Source: JBDTSW01 sp963782605
Lineage (GTDB): Bacteria > Actinomycetota > Thermoleophilia > Solirubrobacterales > 70-9
DNA length: 64,000 bases
Direction of reading: 5' to 3'
Assembly (NCBI GenBank): GCA_963782605.1
Contig: CAWAKK010000009.1
Coordinates: 124,001-188,000 of the forward strand
Below the pieces are notes generated by a model, which saw only the letters and a program-made list of their open reading frames with translations, was not told the DNA's origin and made no database searches. A program made the position numbers and the translations under genes. Of this stretch, positions 24,651 through 32,350 are shown piece by piece (position 1 is the first letter of the stretch; each line of letters begins with the position of its first letter).

Positions 24651-25643
24651 ATGCGGGCGATGGTGCTGGAGCGATCAGGCGGGCCGCTTCAGGCGCAGCG
24701 GCTGCCGGACCCCGAGCCGGGGCCGGGTGAGGTGCTCGTGCGCGTGCGGGCGTGCGGCGTTTGCCGCACCGATCTCCACGTGATCGACGGCGATCTGGAC
24801 GAACCGAAGCTGCCACTGGTGCCCGGGCACCAGATCGTGGGCGAGGTGGTGGCTCACGGGCAGGGCGCCGAGCGGTTTGCGCCCGGCGCGCGGGTGGGCA
24901 TCCCGTGGCTTGGATGGGCATGCGGTGAGTGCCGGTATTGCCGATCGGGTCGCGAGAACCTGTGCGAGCGGGCCCTGTTCACGGGTTATCAGCGCGACGG
25001 CGGCTACGCGGAGCTCACCGTCGCCGACGAGCGATTCTGTCTGGCTGCCCCTGGCTCGTACGGAGACCAGGAGCTCGCGCCGCTGCTCTGCGCCGGGCTG
25101 ATCGGGTACCGCGCCTTGCGCCATTGCGGGGATCCGGCCACGGTCGCGCTCTATGGCTTCGGGGCATCGGCGCACATCGTCTGCCAGGTCGCAGCGCACG
25201 AGGGGCGCCGCGTGTTCGCCCTCACCCGCCCCGCAGACTCCGAGGGACAGGAGTTCGCGCGCGGGCTTGGCGCTGAGTGGGCCGGAGACTCGGAGGAGGG
25301 GCCGCCCGAGCCGCTCGAGGCGGCGATCGTCTTCGCTCCCGTCGGTGAACTCGTACCGGTGGCGCTCCGGGCGGTGGCACCGGGAGGCACCGTCGTCTGC
25401 GCCGGCATCCATATGAGCGACATTCCCTCCTTCCCTTATGCAGACCTGTGGGGAGAGCGCACGCTGAGATCCGTGGCGAACCTCACTCGCACCGACGGCG
25501 AGGAGCTGATGTCGCTCGCCCCGGCCGCCGGCATTCGGACCGTGACCGAGTCGTTTTCGCTCGACCGTGCCGGGGTGGCGCTGGAGGCGCTTCGGCAGGG
25601 GCGGGTGCGGGGCGCCGCGGTGCTGTCGGTCGGTGAGGGGTGA
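24651..25643 (+). CDS. Zinc-dependent alcohol dehydrogenase
   Basis: A 330-residue medium-chain dehydrogenase. CGVCRTDLHVIDGDL carries the catalytic zinc cysteine, GHQIVGEV the next ligand, and CGECRYCRSGRENLC the four structural-zinc cysteines. The nucleotide fold ALYGFGASAHIVCQVA is a GFGASA variant. The group resembles AdhP/YjgB-like dehydrogenases acting on alcohols or aldehydes with NAD(P). Four bases after fbiC, so co-transcribed; whether it uses F420 products is unknown. Confidence 0.88.
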   Translation: MRAMVLERSGGPLQAQRLPDPEPGPGEVLVRVRACGVCRTDLHVIDGDLDEPKLPLVPGHQIVGEVVAHGQGAERFAPGARVGIPWLGWACGECRYCRSGRENLCERALFTGYQRDGGYAELTVADERFCLAAPGSYGDQELAPLLCAGLIGYRALRHCGDPATVALYGFGASAHIVCQVAAHEGRRVFALTRPADSEGQEFARGLGAEWAGDSEEGPPEPLEAAIVFAPVGELVPVALRAVAPGGTVVCAGIHMSDIPSFPYADLWGERTLRSVANLTRTDGEELMSLAPAAGIRTVTESFSLDRAGVALEALRQGRVRGAAVLSVGEG

Positions 25644-25647
25644 GGAC

Positions 25648-26403
25648 TCACCGAAAGAGGTCGTCGGCCTCGGCGCGGCGCAGCGGTGCGGTGCCCGGTC
25701 CGTCTTCCTCGGTGATGTGGCGCCCGAGGCCGCGCACGATGGCCGCTGGTACGCCTGCGTCTTTTTGCCGCACGAGATCGGCCGCGGCGGCGACCTCGTC
25801 GGCCACGGCCACAACGGTCGCGGTGAGCGGGCGGCCATGCGAGTCAGTTCGGCCGCGCCAGTCATCGAGCGCGCGTAGCCCGGCGCACCCGATCGCAACG
25901 TCGACCTGACCGAGGCGCCATGCCCGCCCGAAGCTGTCGGCGATCACGACGGCCGGAGCGTTGTCATCGCCGCGGAGGCTGGCGCGGATTCCCCGCGCGG
26001 AGGCGTCGGGGTCCTTGGGCAGCAGGACGACGGAATCGCCGGGGACGTTCGAGGCGTCGATCCCGGCATTGGCGCACACCCATCCCGAGTGCGTCTCGAC
26101 GATCAGGCGGCCGCGCTCCGCTCGGAGCACGCTCCTGCTCTCTTCAAGGATCAGCTCGACTAGGCGGGGATCCTTCTCGAGGCTGTCGGCCAGCTCGAGC
26201 GCCCGTTGTGAGGGCTCTGCGTCGCCTAGCGAACGCACCCGGCCCTCGGCCTTCGAGACGATCTTGTGCGAGACGACCAGAACGTCGTCCCCCGCGAGGT
26301 GCTCGCCCATCTCGGCGACCGCCCCCGCCAGCAGCGGGCCCAGGTCCGCACCGGCAGCCACCTCGCCGACGCCCTCGAGTCCGATCACCTCGATGCGTCT
26401 CAT
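25648..26403 (-). CDS. cofE: Coenzyme F420:L-glutamate ligase (CofE/FbiB N-terminal type)
   Basis: A 251-residue ligase that adds glutamates to F420-0. The ATG at 26401-26403 overlaps the cofC stop (ATGA). LAGDDVLVVSHKIVSKAEGRVRSL, AGIDASNVPGDSVVLLPKDPD and ADSFGRAWRLGQVDVAIGCAG are family signatures. Unlike mycobacterial FbiB it has no C-terminal nitroreductase-like domain, which in actinobacteria reduces dehydro-F420-0. Last gene of the fno-cofD-cofC-cofE operon; stop is four bases from the convergent dehydrogenase. Confidence 0.93.
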   Translation of the reverse strand: MRRIEVIGLEGVGEVAAGADLGPLLAGAVAEMGEHLAGDDVLVVSHKIVSKAEGRVRSLGDAEPSQRALELADSLEKDPRLVELILEESRSVLRAERGRLIVETHSGWVCANAGIDASNVPGDSVVLLPKDPDASARGIRASLRGDDNAPAVVIADSFGRAWRLGQVDVAIGCAGLRALDDWRGRTDSHGRPLTATVVAVADEVAAAADLVRQKDAGVPAAIVRGLGRHITEEDGPGTAPLRRAEADDLFR

Positions 26404-27068
26404 TTCGCGATCTCGCTGAGCGCTTGGGCGGTCTCGGGCGCGCGAGTGGGATCGTTGGCCAACAGCTGCGAAAGCGCCTCCAGGTCCTCGGCGGTGTCGA
26501 GGTCGAGCGCCAGTGAGTCGAGCGCCTCCGTCGAGGTTGCCATGCCGCGGCGTTCGGCCCGCTCGATGTGGCGCTCGTGGCTGCCGGGGCCGAACCCAGG
26601 CGCGATCGCGTCGGGCGGACAGAGGAGGAGCGCATTCGTCCCGCTGCCGTGGCGATCCGGGACGACGGCGACCGCCTCGGCCCCCATTCGCAAAAGCGCC
26701 GCGTCGAGCTCGGCGGCCTCGAGCAGGGGGCAATCCCCGGGCAACAGCGCCACGCACTCGGCCCCGAGGGCCTTGGCGCGGACGATGCCCAGCGTGGCAG
26801 CCTCGGAGTGTCCGCGGTCGGCGGGGTCACGGAAGACTTCAACCGGGGTCTTCACCCGCTGCGCGTGTCGCAGAGCGATCTTCTCCGCACGACCTTCCCC
26901 CGTCACAACGATCACGCGCTGGATGAGCTCGGCGGCTGTGGTGGCCGCGAGCACGTCCGCCAGCATCGCCTTCGCGAGCGCAGCGCGAGCGCGTGGGTCG
27001 ATCACCTCCAACAAGCGCTGCTTCGCCTGCCCGAAGCGCTTCACCGGGACGATCGCCGTCGCGATCAC
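26400..27068 (-). CDS. cofC: CofC/FbiD guanylyltransferase for F420 synthesis
   Basis: A 222-residue nucleotidyltransferase. IVPVKRFGQAKQRLLEVIDP is the nucleotide-binding start and LLPGDCPLLEAAELDAAL the metal motif; DRHGSGTNALLLCPPDAI and FGPGSHERHIE follow. It activates phosphoenolpyruvate (FbiD type in actinobacteria) or 2-phospholactate with GTP. GTG at 27066-27068 overlaps the cofD stop (GTGA), and the stop overlaps the cofE ATG. The acceptor substrate is inferred from phylum, not residues. Confidence 0.93.
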   Translation of the reverse strand: MIATAIVPVKRFGQAKQRLLEVIDPRARAALAKAMLADVLAATTAAELIQRVIVVTGEGRAEKIALRHAQRVKTPVEVFRDPADRGHSEAATLGIVRAKALGAECVALLPGDCPLLEAAELDAALLRMGAEAVAVVPDRHGSGTNALLLCPPDAIAPGFGPGSHERHIERAERRGMATSTEALDSLALDLDTAEDLEALSQLLANDPTRAPETAQALSEIAK

Positions 27069-27982
27069 AGCTCGGCCGCGAGCTCGAGCACGCGGTGCGC
27101 CAGCGCCCGACGCCCAGAGTCGCCCTGCATCAGGACAGGGCACCGGAGAAGCCGCAGCCCGGCGGGCGGCGGGTCCGAGTCGCCGTCGTCGACGACCATC
27201 GCATCGATCAAGCGCTCGTAGAGCGAGGCCACACCAGCCGCCGAGACGGGTCGACCGATGGCCGCCATGAAGGCCTCTGTGGGCCCTTTTATGGCCCGCC
27301 CAGCCACGAACGGGCTGACGGCGATCACCGGCACGCCTTGCGCCGCGATCGCCTCTCGCATCCCGGGAACCGAGAGGATCGGCCCGATCGAGATCACCGG
27401 GTTCGACGGCCCGATCACGATCGCGTCGGCGTCCGCGAGGGCGGCCAGCACCTCGGGGGTGGGCGCAGCATCGTGAAGCCCCTCGACCTCGATCGCCTCG
27501 ATCGGTGCCTCACCAGCGTCGAGGATGAGGAACTCCTGGAGGCCGCGCCAGCCGGCTGGGGTCAGGATCCGGGTGCGAACCGGCGCCTCGCACATCGGCA
27601 GCACCGAAGCGGAGACGTCGAGCGCTCGTGCGATCTGCCCCTGGGCGCCGGTCAGAGTGCCGCCCTCGGCGACGAAGCGAGTGCGATACACACAGGTGGC
27701 GAGGTCGCGGTCGGTGAGCGTGAACCAGCCGGGAGCGCCGAGCCGCTCCAGCCGCGATGAGACCACCGTGGTGTCGTCGCGGATCCCCCAGCCCCGCTCC
27801 TCGTCGATCTCGCCGGCGAGCCAGTAGGTGACCAGGTCGGGATCTGGCGAGACCCACAGGCCATGGATCTCGATGTCGTCGGCGGTATTGGCGATCACCG
27901 CCAGGTCCGCGCCGAGCTCCGGCTGCAGGCCGGCGGCCAGCTTGGCGCCGCCGGTGCCACCCGCGAGAAGGGCGACCCTCAC
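27065..27982 (-). CDS. cofD: CofD/FbiA phospholactate (phosphoenolpyruvyl) transferase
   Basis: A 305-residue transferase that joins the activated three-carbon acid to Fo, giving (dehydro-)F420-0. The N-terminus ALLAGGTGGAKLAAGL is the family signature, followed by NTADDIEIHGLWVSPDPD, DRDLATCVYRT and GPSNPVISIGPIL. Usual length. Start overlaps the fno stop by four bases and the stop overlaps cofC, so stoichiometric coupled translation is likely. Confidence 0.95.
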   Translation of the reverse strand: MRVALLAGGTGGAKLAAGLQPELGADLAVIANTADDIEIHGLWVSPDPDLVTYWLAGEIDEERGWGIRDDTTVVSSRLERLGAPGWFTLTDRDLATCVYRTRFVAEGGTLTGAQGQIARALDVSASVLPMCEAPVRTRILTPAGWRGLQEFLILDAGEAPIEAIEVEGLHDAAPTPEVLAALADADAIVIGPSNPVISIGPILSVPGMREAIAAQGVPVIAVSPFVAGRAIKGPTEAFMAAIGRPVSAAGVASLYERLIDAMVVDDGDSDPPPAGLRLLRCPVLMQGDSGRRALAHRVLELAAEL

Positions 27983-28668
27983 GCCCAGTGGTCTGAGTCC
28001 GGCAGGCCGGTGAGCCGGATCCCGGCATGGGTCTTGTACCGGGCGTTCACGGAGATCAGAAGTGGTGTGAGCTGCTCGGCGATCCGTGCCATCTCGAGCG
28101 TGCCCGCGTCTACGGCCCGCAGCCCGTTGATCGCCTCGATCAGGCGCGCGACGCGGGCTTTATCGGCCTTGCGGTCGCCGCAGATGAGGACGTCCTCAGC
28201 CAGCTCGGCATCGGGGTCGCCGAGCACAGGGGCGCTGACGGTGTGAAACGCGGCGATAACGGTTACGCCGTCGGGGACCATCTCCTGTGCCTGCTGAGCC
28301 GCCGAGCCCTGCCACACGCCCAGCGACCGTGTGGCCTTGCCGCTGACCGCCGCTGCGAGGGGCACCGTGCAGTCGACCAGGATCTGGCCCGGGCCGAGCG
28401 ACTCCCGCAGGTTGGTGAGGTTCTCCGATTGGTTGCGGAAGGGGACCGTGAGGAAGACCACGGGCCCGCGCCTGGCGGCCTCGGCGTTCTCGACACCCTC
28501 GACCCTGCCGCCACCGGGTGCCGCTTCGATGGCCCGTGCCGCCGCTTCGGCAGCCCTCCCGGCATCGCGGGAACCGATCACAACAGGTTGGCCTGCCTGC
28601 GCCCAGCGCATCGCGAGACCCCACCCAAGGGCCCCGGTGCCACCGATGATCGAGATCGGATCGGCCAC
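27979..28668 (-). CDS. fno: NADPH:F420 oxidoreductase
   Basis: A 229-residue enzyme passing hydride between NADP and F420. IIGGTGALGWGLAMRWAQAG is the Rossmann motif and VIGSRDAGRA holds the residues expected to bind the NADP phosphate (SR); AAFHTVSAPVLGDPDAELAEDVLICGD is typical of Fno/NpdG. First gene of the F420 operon (GTG start), so cofactor synthesis and reduction are co-expressed. Confidence 0.93.
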   Translation of the reverse strand: MADPISIIGGTGALGWGLAMRWAQAGQPVVIGSRDAGRAAEAAARAIEAAPGGGRVEGVENAEAARRGPVVFLTVPFRNQSENLTNLRESLGPGQILVDCTVPLAAAVSGKATRSLGVWQGSAAQQAQEMVPDGVTVIAAFHTVSAPVLGDPDAELAEDVLICGDRKADKARVARLIEAINGLRAVDAGTLEMARIAEQLTPLLISVNARYKTHAGIRLTGLPDSDHWA

Positions 28669-28694
28669 GGCGGCGCAGTCTAGATATCGCGCTG

Positions 28695-28823
28695 CGGGGG
28701 CCCGGCCATGGCGCTCAGGCGGGCGACGAGGTCGCAGCCGCGGTCGCCTTTCTGGCCTCCGACGATGCCTCCTATGTCACGGGCGGGACGCTCGGCGTCT
28801 CGGGCGGACTGGGGATGGTCTGA
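28695..28823 (+). pseudogene. 3' remnant of a short-chain dehydrogenase gene
   Basis: An open frame ending at the TGA at 28821-28823 reads GDEVAAAVAFLASDDASYV then TGGTLGVSGGLGMV, the characteristic last 35 residues of FabG-type short-chain dehydrogenases. No start, cofactor motif or catalytic YxxxK lies upstream; instead the divergent fno gene begins 26 bases away. A deletion appears to have removed the rest of the gene. Confidence 0.75.
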
Positions 28824-28827
28824 GCGC

Positions 28828-29208
28828 TCAGGCCGCGCTGGCCAGGGTCGCCACCCCGCGGTCGGCTGCTGGGATCGGATACCAGGATCCGGCCTGAGTG
28901 GAGAACATCTTGCCCTTCCCACGCTGGAGGTGGGCGGAGACCGCCGGTCGGCCGGCGCCCAAGCCGACCGCGATCTGACCTGCGCGCGAGCCGGGGTTGC
29001 GGATCAGGTAGGCGAAGACGTCCTCGCGGGTGATCCGCGAGCGACCCCGCGTGGCCGGAGAGGGTTCCCCGAGGATCGCCGCTCGCGCCCGCAGCAGGCG
29101 TGCGCGCTCATGGACGAGGGGGGCGACCAGGGCCAACTCGCATTCGATCTGGTCGACACGCTCGTCGATCTCGCAGAGGTCGAACCGCTCTTTGTCGGCA
29201 ACGAACAT
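28828..29208 (-). CDS. Winged-helix DNA-binding protein with N-terminal coiled coil
   Basis: A 126-residue protein. Residues 5-50 are helical (ERFDLCEIDERVDQIECEL, HERARLLRARAAI); residues 60-120 look like a winged HTH (ITREDVFAYLIRNPGSRAGQ, GLGAGRPAVSAHLQRG, MFSTQAGSWYPI). ATG at 29206-29208 chosen because a LexA-type box and a TATACG -10-like hexamer sit over and just ahead of it, implying a leaderless transcript. The wing recognises an unknown site. Not similar to LexA itself. Confidence 0.7.
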   Translation of the reverse strand: MFVADKERFDLCEIDERVDQIECELALVAPLVHERARLLRARAAILGEPSPATRGRSRITREDVFAYLIRNPGSRAGQIAVGLGAGRPAVSAHLQRGKGKMFSTQAGSWYPIPAADRGVATLASAA

Positions 29209-29215
29209 ACGTTCG
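29202..29215. promoter_or_regulatory. LexA/SOS-type box CGAAC-ATAC-GTTCG
   Basis: A perfect match to the Gram-positive/actinobacterial SOS box (CGAAC, four bases, GTTCG). It covers the ATG of the reverse winged-helix gene and is 50 bases from the divergent HMG-CoA lyase start. LexA binding would repress the winged-helix gene directly. Confidence 0.7.
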
Positions 29216-29264
29216 TATAGGCTACGCCGGCGCTCGGACGGAAGGGCGCAATAGCCTTCGGCTC

Positions 29265-30236
29265 GTGAGCGAGCTCCCTCAAGGCGTCCGGATTCGCGAG
29301 GTCGGTCCCCGCGACGGCTTTCAAAACGAGCCGGAGGTGATTCCAACCGCGGAGAAGGTGCGGCTGATCGGCTTGCTCGCCGACGCTGGGCTCCGTCGCA
29401 TCGAGCTCACCTCGTTCGTCCGGCCCGACGTGATTCCCCAACTCGCCGACGCCGAGGAGGTGCTGGCGGCCTACGACCGCCGAGAGGGGGTCGCCTACTC
29501 GGTCCTGATCCCCAACGAACGCGGCCTCGAGCGGGCGCTCGAATATCGGGATCGCTTCGACGAGGTGAACCTTTTCGTCTCGGCCTCCGAGACGCACAAC
29601 CGCGAGAACGTCAACCGCTCGGTGGAGGAATCCCTGGTCGGCCTCGAGGCGACCATCACGACGGCTCGAGGTGCCGGCCTTCGCTGCGAGGGCGTGATCT
29701 CGGTTGCCTTCGGCTGCCCGTACGAGGGGGAGGTGCCGGTCGAGCGGGTCTTCGGCATCGCCGAGCGCCTTGCCGCAGCGGGGTGCGAGGAGATCGCGTT
29801 CGGCGATACGACCGGCATGGCCAACCCCGACCAGGTCGGCGAGTTCTTCCCTATCGCCCGCAGCCAGCTTCGCGGGGTTGAGCTGACCGCCCACTTCCAC
29901 AACACGCGGGGCCAGGGGCTCGCGAACGTCTTCGCGGCGCTCCAGATGGGCATCGATTCATTCGAATCCTCATTCGGCGAGTTGGGAGGCTGTCCGGTGC
30001 CGCCAGGCTCCACCGGGAACATCTCGACCGAGGATCTCGTCTCGATGCTCGAGGAGATGGGGGTAAACACAGGTGTCGAATTGCCGAAGTTGATCGAGGC
30101 GTCACGTGCCGCCCAGGACACGCTCGGACGCCCTCTAGGCGCCCACGTGCTGCGCGCCGGCCCGGTCGAGTGGTCGGGGCAAGAGTCCGCTCGTGACATC
30201 ACGTCGTCGACGCAGCGCAAGGGCCGGCACGCGTAG
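29265..30236 (+). CDS. Hydroxymethylglutaryl-CoA lyase family protein
   Basis: A 323-residue TIM-barrel lyase. REVGPRDGFQNE supplies the catalytic Arg/Asp, FGDTTGMANP and HFHNTRGQGLAN the metal histidines, and GGCPVPPGSTGNISTED is the HMG-CoA lyase signature with the loop cysteine. It would split HMG-CoA to acetyl-CoA and acetoacetate, or a related acyl-CoA. GTG at 29265 fits the family N-terminus (LPQGVRIREVGPRDG). Placed with a 3-hydroxyacyl-CoA dehydrogenase and carboxyltransferase, it may serve leucine or ketone-body metabolism. Confidence 0.9.
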   Translation: MSELPQGVRIREVGPRDGFQNEPEVIPTAEKVRLIGLLADAGLRRIELTSFVRPDVIPQLADAEEVLAAYDRREGVAYSVLIPNERGLERALEYRDRFDEVNLFVSASETHNRENVNRSVEESLVGLEATITTARGAGLRCEGVISVAFGCPYEGEVPVERVFGIAERLAAAGCEEIAFGDTTGMANPDQVGEFFPIARSQLRGVELTAHFHNTRGQGLANVFAALQMGIDSFESSFGELGGCPVPPGSTGNISTEDLVSMLEEMGVNTGVELPKLIEASRAAQDTLGRPLGAHVLRAGPVEWSGQESARDITSSTQRKGRHA

Positions 30237-30245
30237 GCTCTCCGG

Positions 30246-30623
30246 ATGCGAAGCGATGCGTTCAGGACGGCCGCCGAGGCCAAGGACTTCGAGGCGGTCG
30301 AAGATCTGTTCACGGAGGACGTTACCTTCAGGAGCCCGGCCGTCTTTAAGCCGTATGAGGGCCGCGAAGCGCTTCGCTTCATCCTGTCCGCGGTCGTTCA
30401 GGTCTTCGAGGACTTCCGCTACACCGATCAGGTCGAGCAGGGTGACGTCGCGACGCTGCTCTTCAGAGCGAGGGTGGGGGAGCGCGAGCTCGACGGCATC
30501 GACGTGCTGCGCTTCGCGGCGGACGATCGCATCCGCGAGCTGACCGTGATGGTGCGTCCGATGAGCGGGCTGCACGCGCTCGCGGAGGCGATGCAGGCAA
30601 AGCTCGCACCCGCCGGAAGCTGA
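30246..30623 (+). CDS. SnoaL/NTF2-like protein
   Basis: A 125-residue cone-fold protein: FRTAAEAKDFEAVEDLFTEDVTFRSPAV, PYEGREALRFILSAVVQVFEDF and VDVLRF-like strands (DGIDVLRFAADDRIRELTVMVRP) are the NTF2 pattern. Nine bases after the lyase and ten before the dehydrogenase, so part of that transcript. Ligand or reaction unknown. Confidence 0.8.
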   Translation: MRSDAFRTAAEAKDFEAVEDLFTEDVTFRSPAVFKPYEGREALRFILSAVVQVFEDFRYTDQVEQGDVATLLFRARVGERELDGIDVLRFAADDRIRELTVMVRPMSGLHALAEAMQAKLAPAGS

Positions 30624-30632
30624 GCGAAGAGC

Positions 30633-31511
30633 ATGAGCGTGCAAAGCGTTGGAGTCGTCGGCTGTGGCCTCATGGGTCACGGCATCGCGCAGATCTGTGC
30701 GCAGGCCGAGATGGACGTGGTGGTTCGTGAGGTCGACCAGGACCGTCTCGACGCCGGGATGGCAAAGATCGCGAAGCAGCTCGATCGCGCCGTGGCGCGT
30801 GGCAAGCTCGAGCAGGCGGACGCCGACGCGGTTCGCGCGCGGCTGCATCCGACCACGGCCTACTCCGACCTCGCCGACTGCGAGCTCGTGATCGAGGCGA
30901 TCGTCGAGGACCTCGACGAGAAGGTCGCGCTGTGGCGCGAGCTCGACTCGATCGTGAAGCCGGAGGCGACCTTCGCCTCCAACACTTCATCGTTGTCGGT
31001 CGCCGAGCAGGCCGCCGCCACGTCGCGCCCCGAGCGATTCCTTGGGCTGCACTTCTTCAACCCCGCGCAGGTGATGCCGTTGTTGGAGGTCGTCAAGGCC
31101 GAGCGGACCTCCGACGAGGCTGCTGCTTTGGGCTTTGAACTCGGCGCGAAGCTGCGCAAGAAGACGGTCGCGGCGCGCGATAACCGCGGCTTTATCGTCA
31201 ACCGGCTCCTTGTCCCGTACATGCTCGACGCGATGCGCGCTTACGAGGATGGCGTCGGCTCGATCGCCGATATCGACCTCGCCATGCAGGCGGGAGCCAG
31301 CCACCCGATGGGCCCGCTCACGCTCGCCGACTTCGTGGGACTCGACACGCTCGCTTCGATCGCGGAGGTCATGCACTCCTTCTATGGCGAGGATCGCTTC
31401 GCAGCCCCCAGCTCGCTCACCAAGCTCGTTGAAGCCGGGCATTTCGGCACCAAGACCGGCCGCGGCTTCTACGACTACTCCGGGGAAAAGCCACAACCCG
31501 CCGACCCCTGA
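30633..31511 (+). CDS. 3-hydroxybutyryl-CoA dehydrogenase
   Basis: A 292-residue 3-hydroxyacyl-CoA dehydrogenase. VGVVGCGLMGHGIAQICAQA is the NAD fold; VIEAIVEDLDEKVALWRELD, FASNTSSLSV, LGLHFFNPAQVMPLLEVV (catalytic His in HFFNP), DNRGFIVNRLLVPYMLDA and GTKTGRGFYDYS are all present. It interconverts acetoacetyl-CoA and 3-hydroxybutyryl-CoA, the step feeding crotonyl-CoA to Ccr. Same strand as the lyase and NTF2-like genes. Confidence 0.93.
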   Translation: MSVQSVGVVGCGLMGHGIAQICAQAEMDVVVREVDQDRLDAGMAKIAKQLDRAVARGKLEQADADAVRARLHPTTAYSDLADCELVIEAIVEDLDEKVALWRELDSIVKPEATFASNTSSLSVAEQAAATSRPERFLGLHFFNPAQVMPLLEVVKAERTSDEAAALGFELGAKLRKKTVAARDNRGFIVNRLLVPYMLDAMRAYEDGVGSIADIDLAMQAGASHPMGPLTLADFVGLDTLASIAEVMHSFYGEDRFAAPSSLTKLVEAGHFGTKTGRGFYDYSGEKPQPADP

Positions 31512-31540
31512 ACGCCCGGCGGCGTACGCTGGAGCAGCCC

Positions 31541-32350
31541 ATGGATCGAGAGTCGATAGAGCGAATTCGGACCACGACCTTCACCGTCGGAAGGCGCGGC
31601 TATGACAAGCGGGAGGTCGACCGCTTCCTCACTCGCCTCGCCGACTGGCTTGAGAGCGGCGGGGGCGAAGAGGAGCGCTCGCAGGTGGTCCGCGACGAGC
31701 TTACGCGCATCGCCGAGCAGACCGCAAAGATCCTCACCGACGCACACGACGTCGGCGAGACTCTGCGTGCGGAGGGGGAGACGGAGGCAACCAACGTTCG
31801 CTCCGAGGCTGACGCCTATGCCGAGCGCGTGCGCATCGAGGCCGACGAGTACTCGAAGGAGCAGCGCGCCGAAGCGGATGCGTATGTGGCGCGGGCTCGC
31901 AACGAAGCACAGGAGGAGGCTGCCGAGATGCGCGACACGGCGGAGCACGACAGCCTGCAGCTTGCCGAGGAGGTAGCCCGTCGCCGGCGAGGGCTGGACG
32001 ATGAGATCCAAGAGCTCGAGGAGCGACGCGAGGCGGTTATCGAGGACATGCAGCGCCTCTCCAGCCAGCTGGCCGGAACGGCGAGCGAGCACAGCCCGCC
32101 GCCAGAGCCCGAGCCCGAGCCAGAGCCCGAGTTCGAGCTTGGCGTGAGTGAGGAGGAGGAGCTCGTCGAGCTTGCAACCGACGAGCCGCTCGGGGCGGAG
32201 GAGGCCGAGTTCGAGGAATACGAGGATGAGGTCGAGGACGATGCCGCCGCCGAGGCCGGTGGTGAGACGGTCGCCGCCGAGGGCAGTGGCGAGACGGTCG
32301 AGTGGGATATCGAGAGCGAGCTGGAGGAGGAGGAGCCTCCAGCCCGATGA
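31541..32350 (+). CDS. DivIVA domain-containing coiled-coil protein
   Basis: A 269-residue protein. The N-terminus (IRTTTFTVGRRGYDKREVDRFL) is the DivIVA membrane-curvature domain; residues about 45-185 are coiled coil; the rest is a very acidic, low-complexity tail with a Pro-Glu run (PEPEPEPEPEFE) at about 188-200. It should sit at negatively curved membrane at poles or septa. Its stop overlaps the ATG of an acyl-CoA carboxylase subunit, linking envelope geometry with fatty-acyl precursor supply. Confidence 0.87.
   Translation: MDRESIERIRTTTFTVGRRGYDKREVDRFLTRLADWLESGGGEEERSQVVRDELTRIAEQTAKILTDAHDVGETLRAEGETEATNVRSEADAYAERVRIEADEYSKEQRAEADAYVARARNEAQEEAAEMRDTAEHDSLQLAEEVARRRRGLDDEIQELEERREAVIEDMQRLSSQLAGTASEHSPPPEPEPEPEPEFELGVSEEEELVELATDEPLGAEEAEFEEYEDEVEDDAAAEAGGETVAAEGSGETVEWDIESELEEEEPPAR

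Noticed and set aside
32100..32140. Tandem repeat encoding Pro-Glu
   Set aside because: It is a short low-complexity run inside the acidic tail of the DivIVA-like protein, not an independent repeat element.
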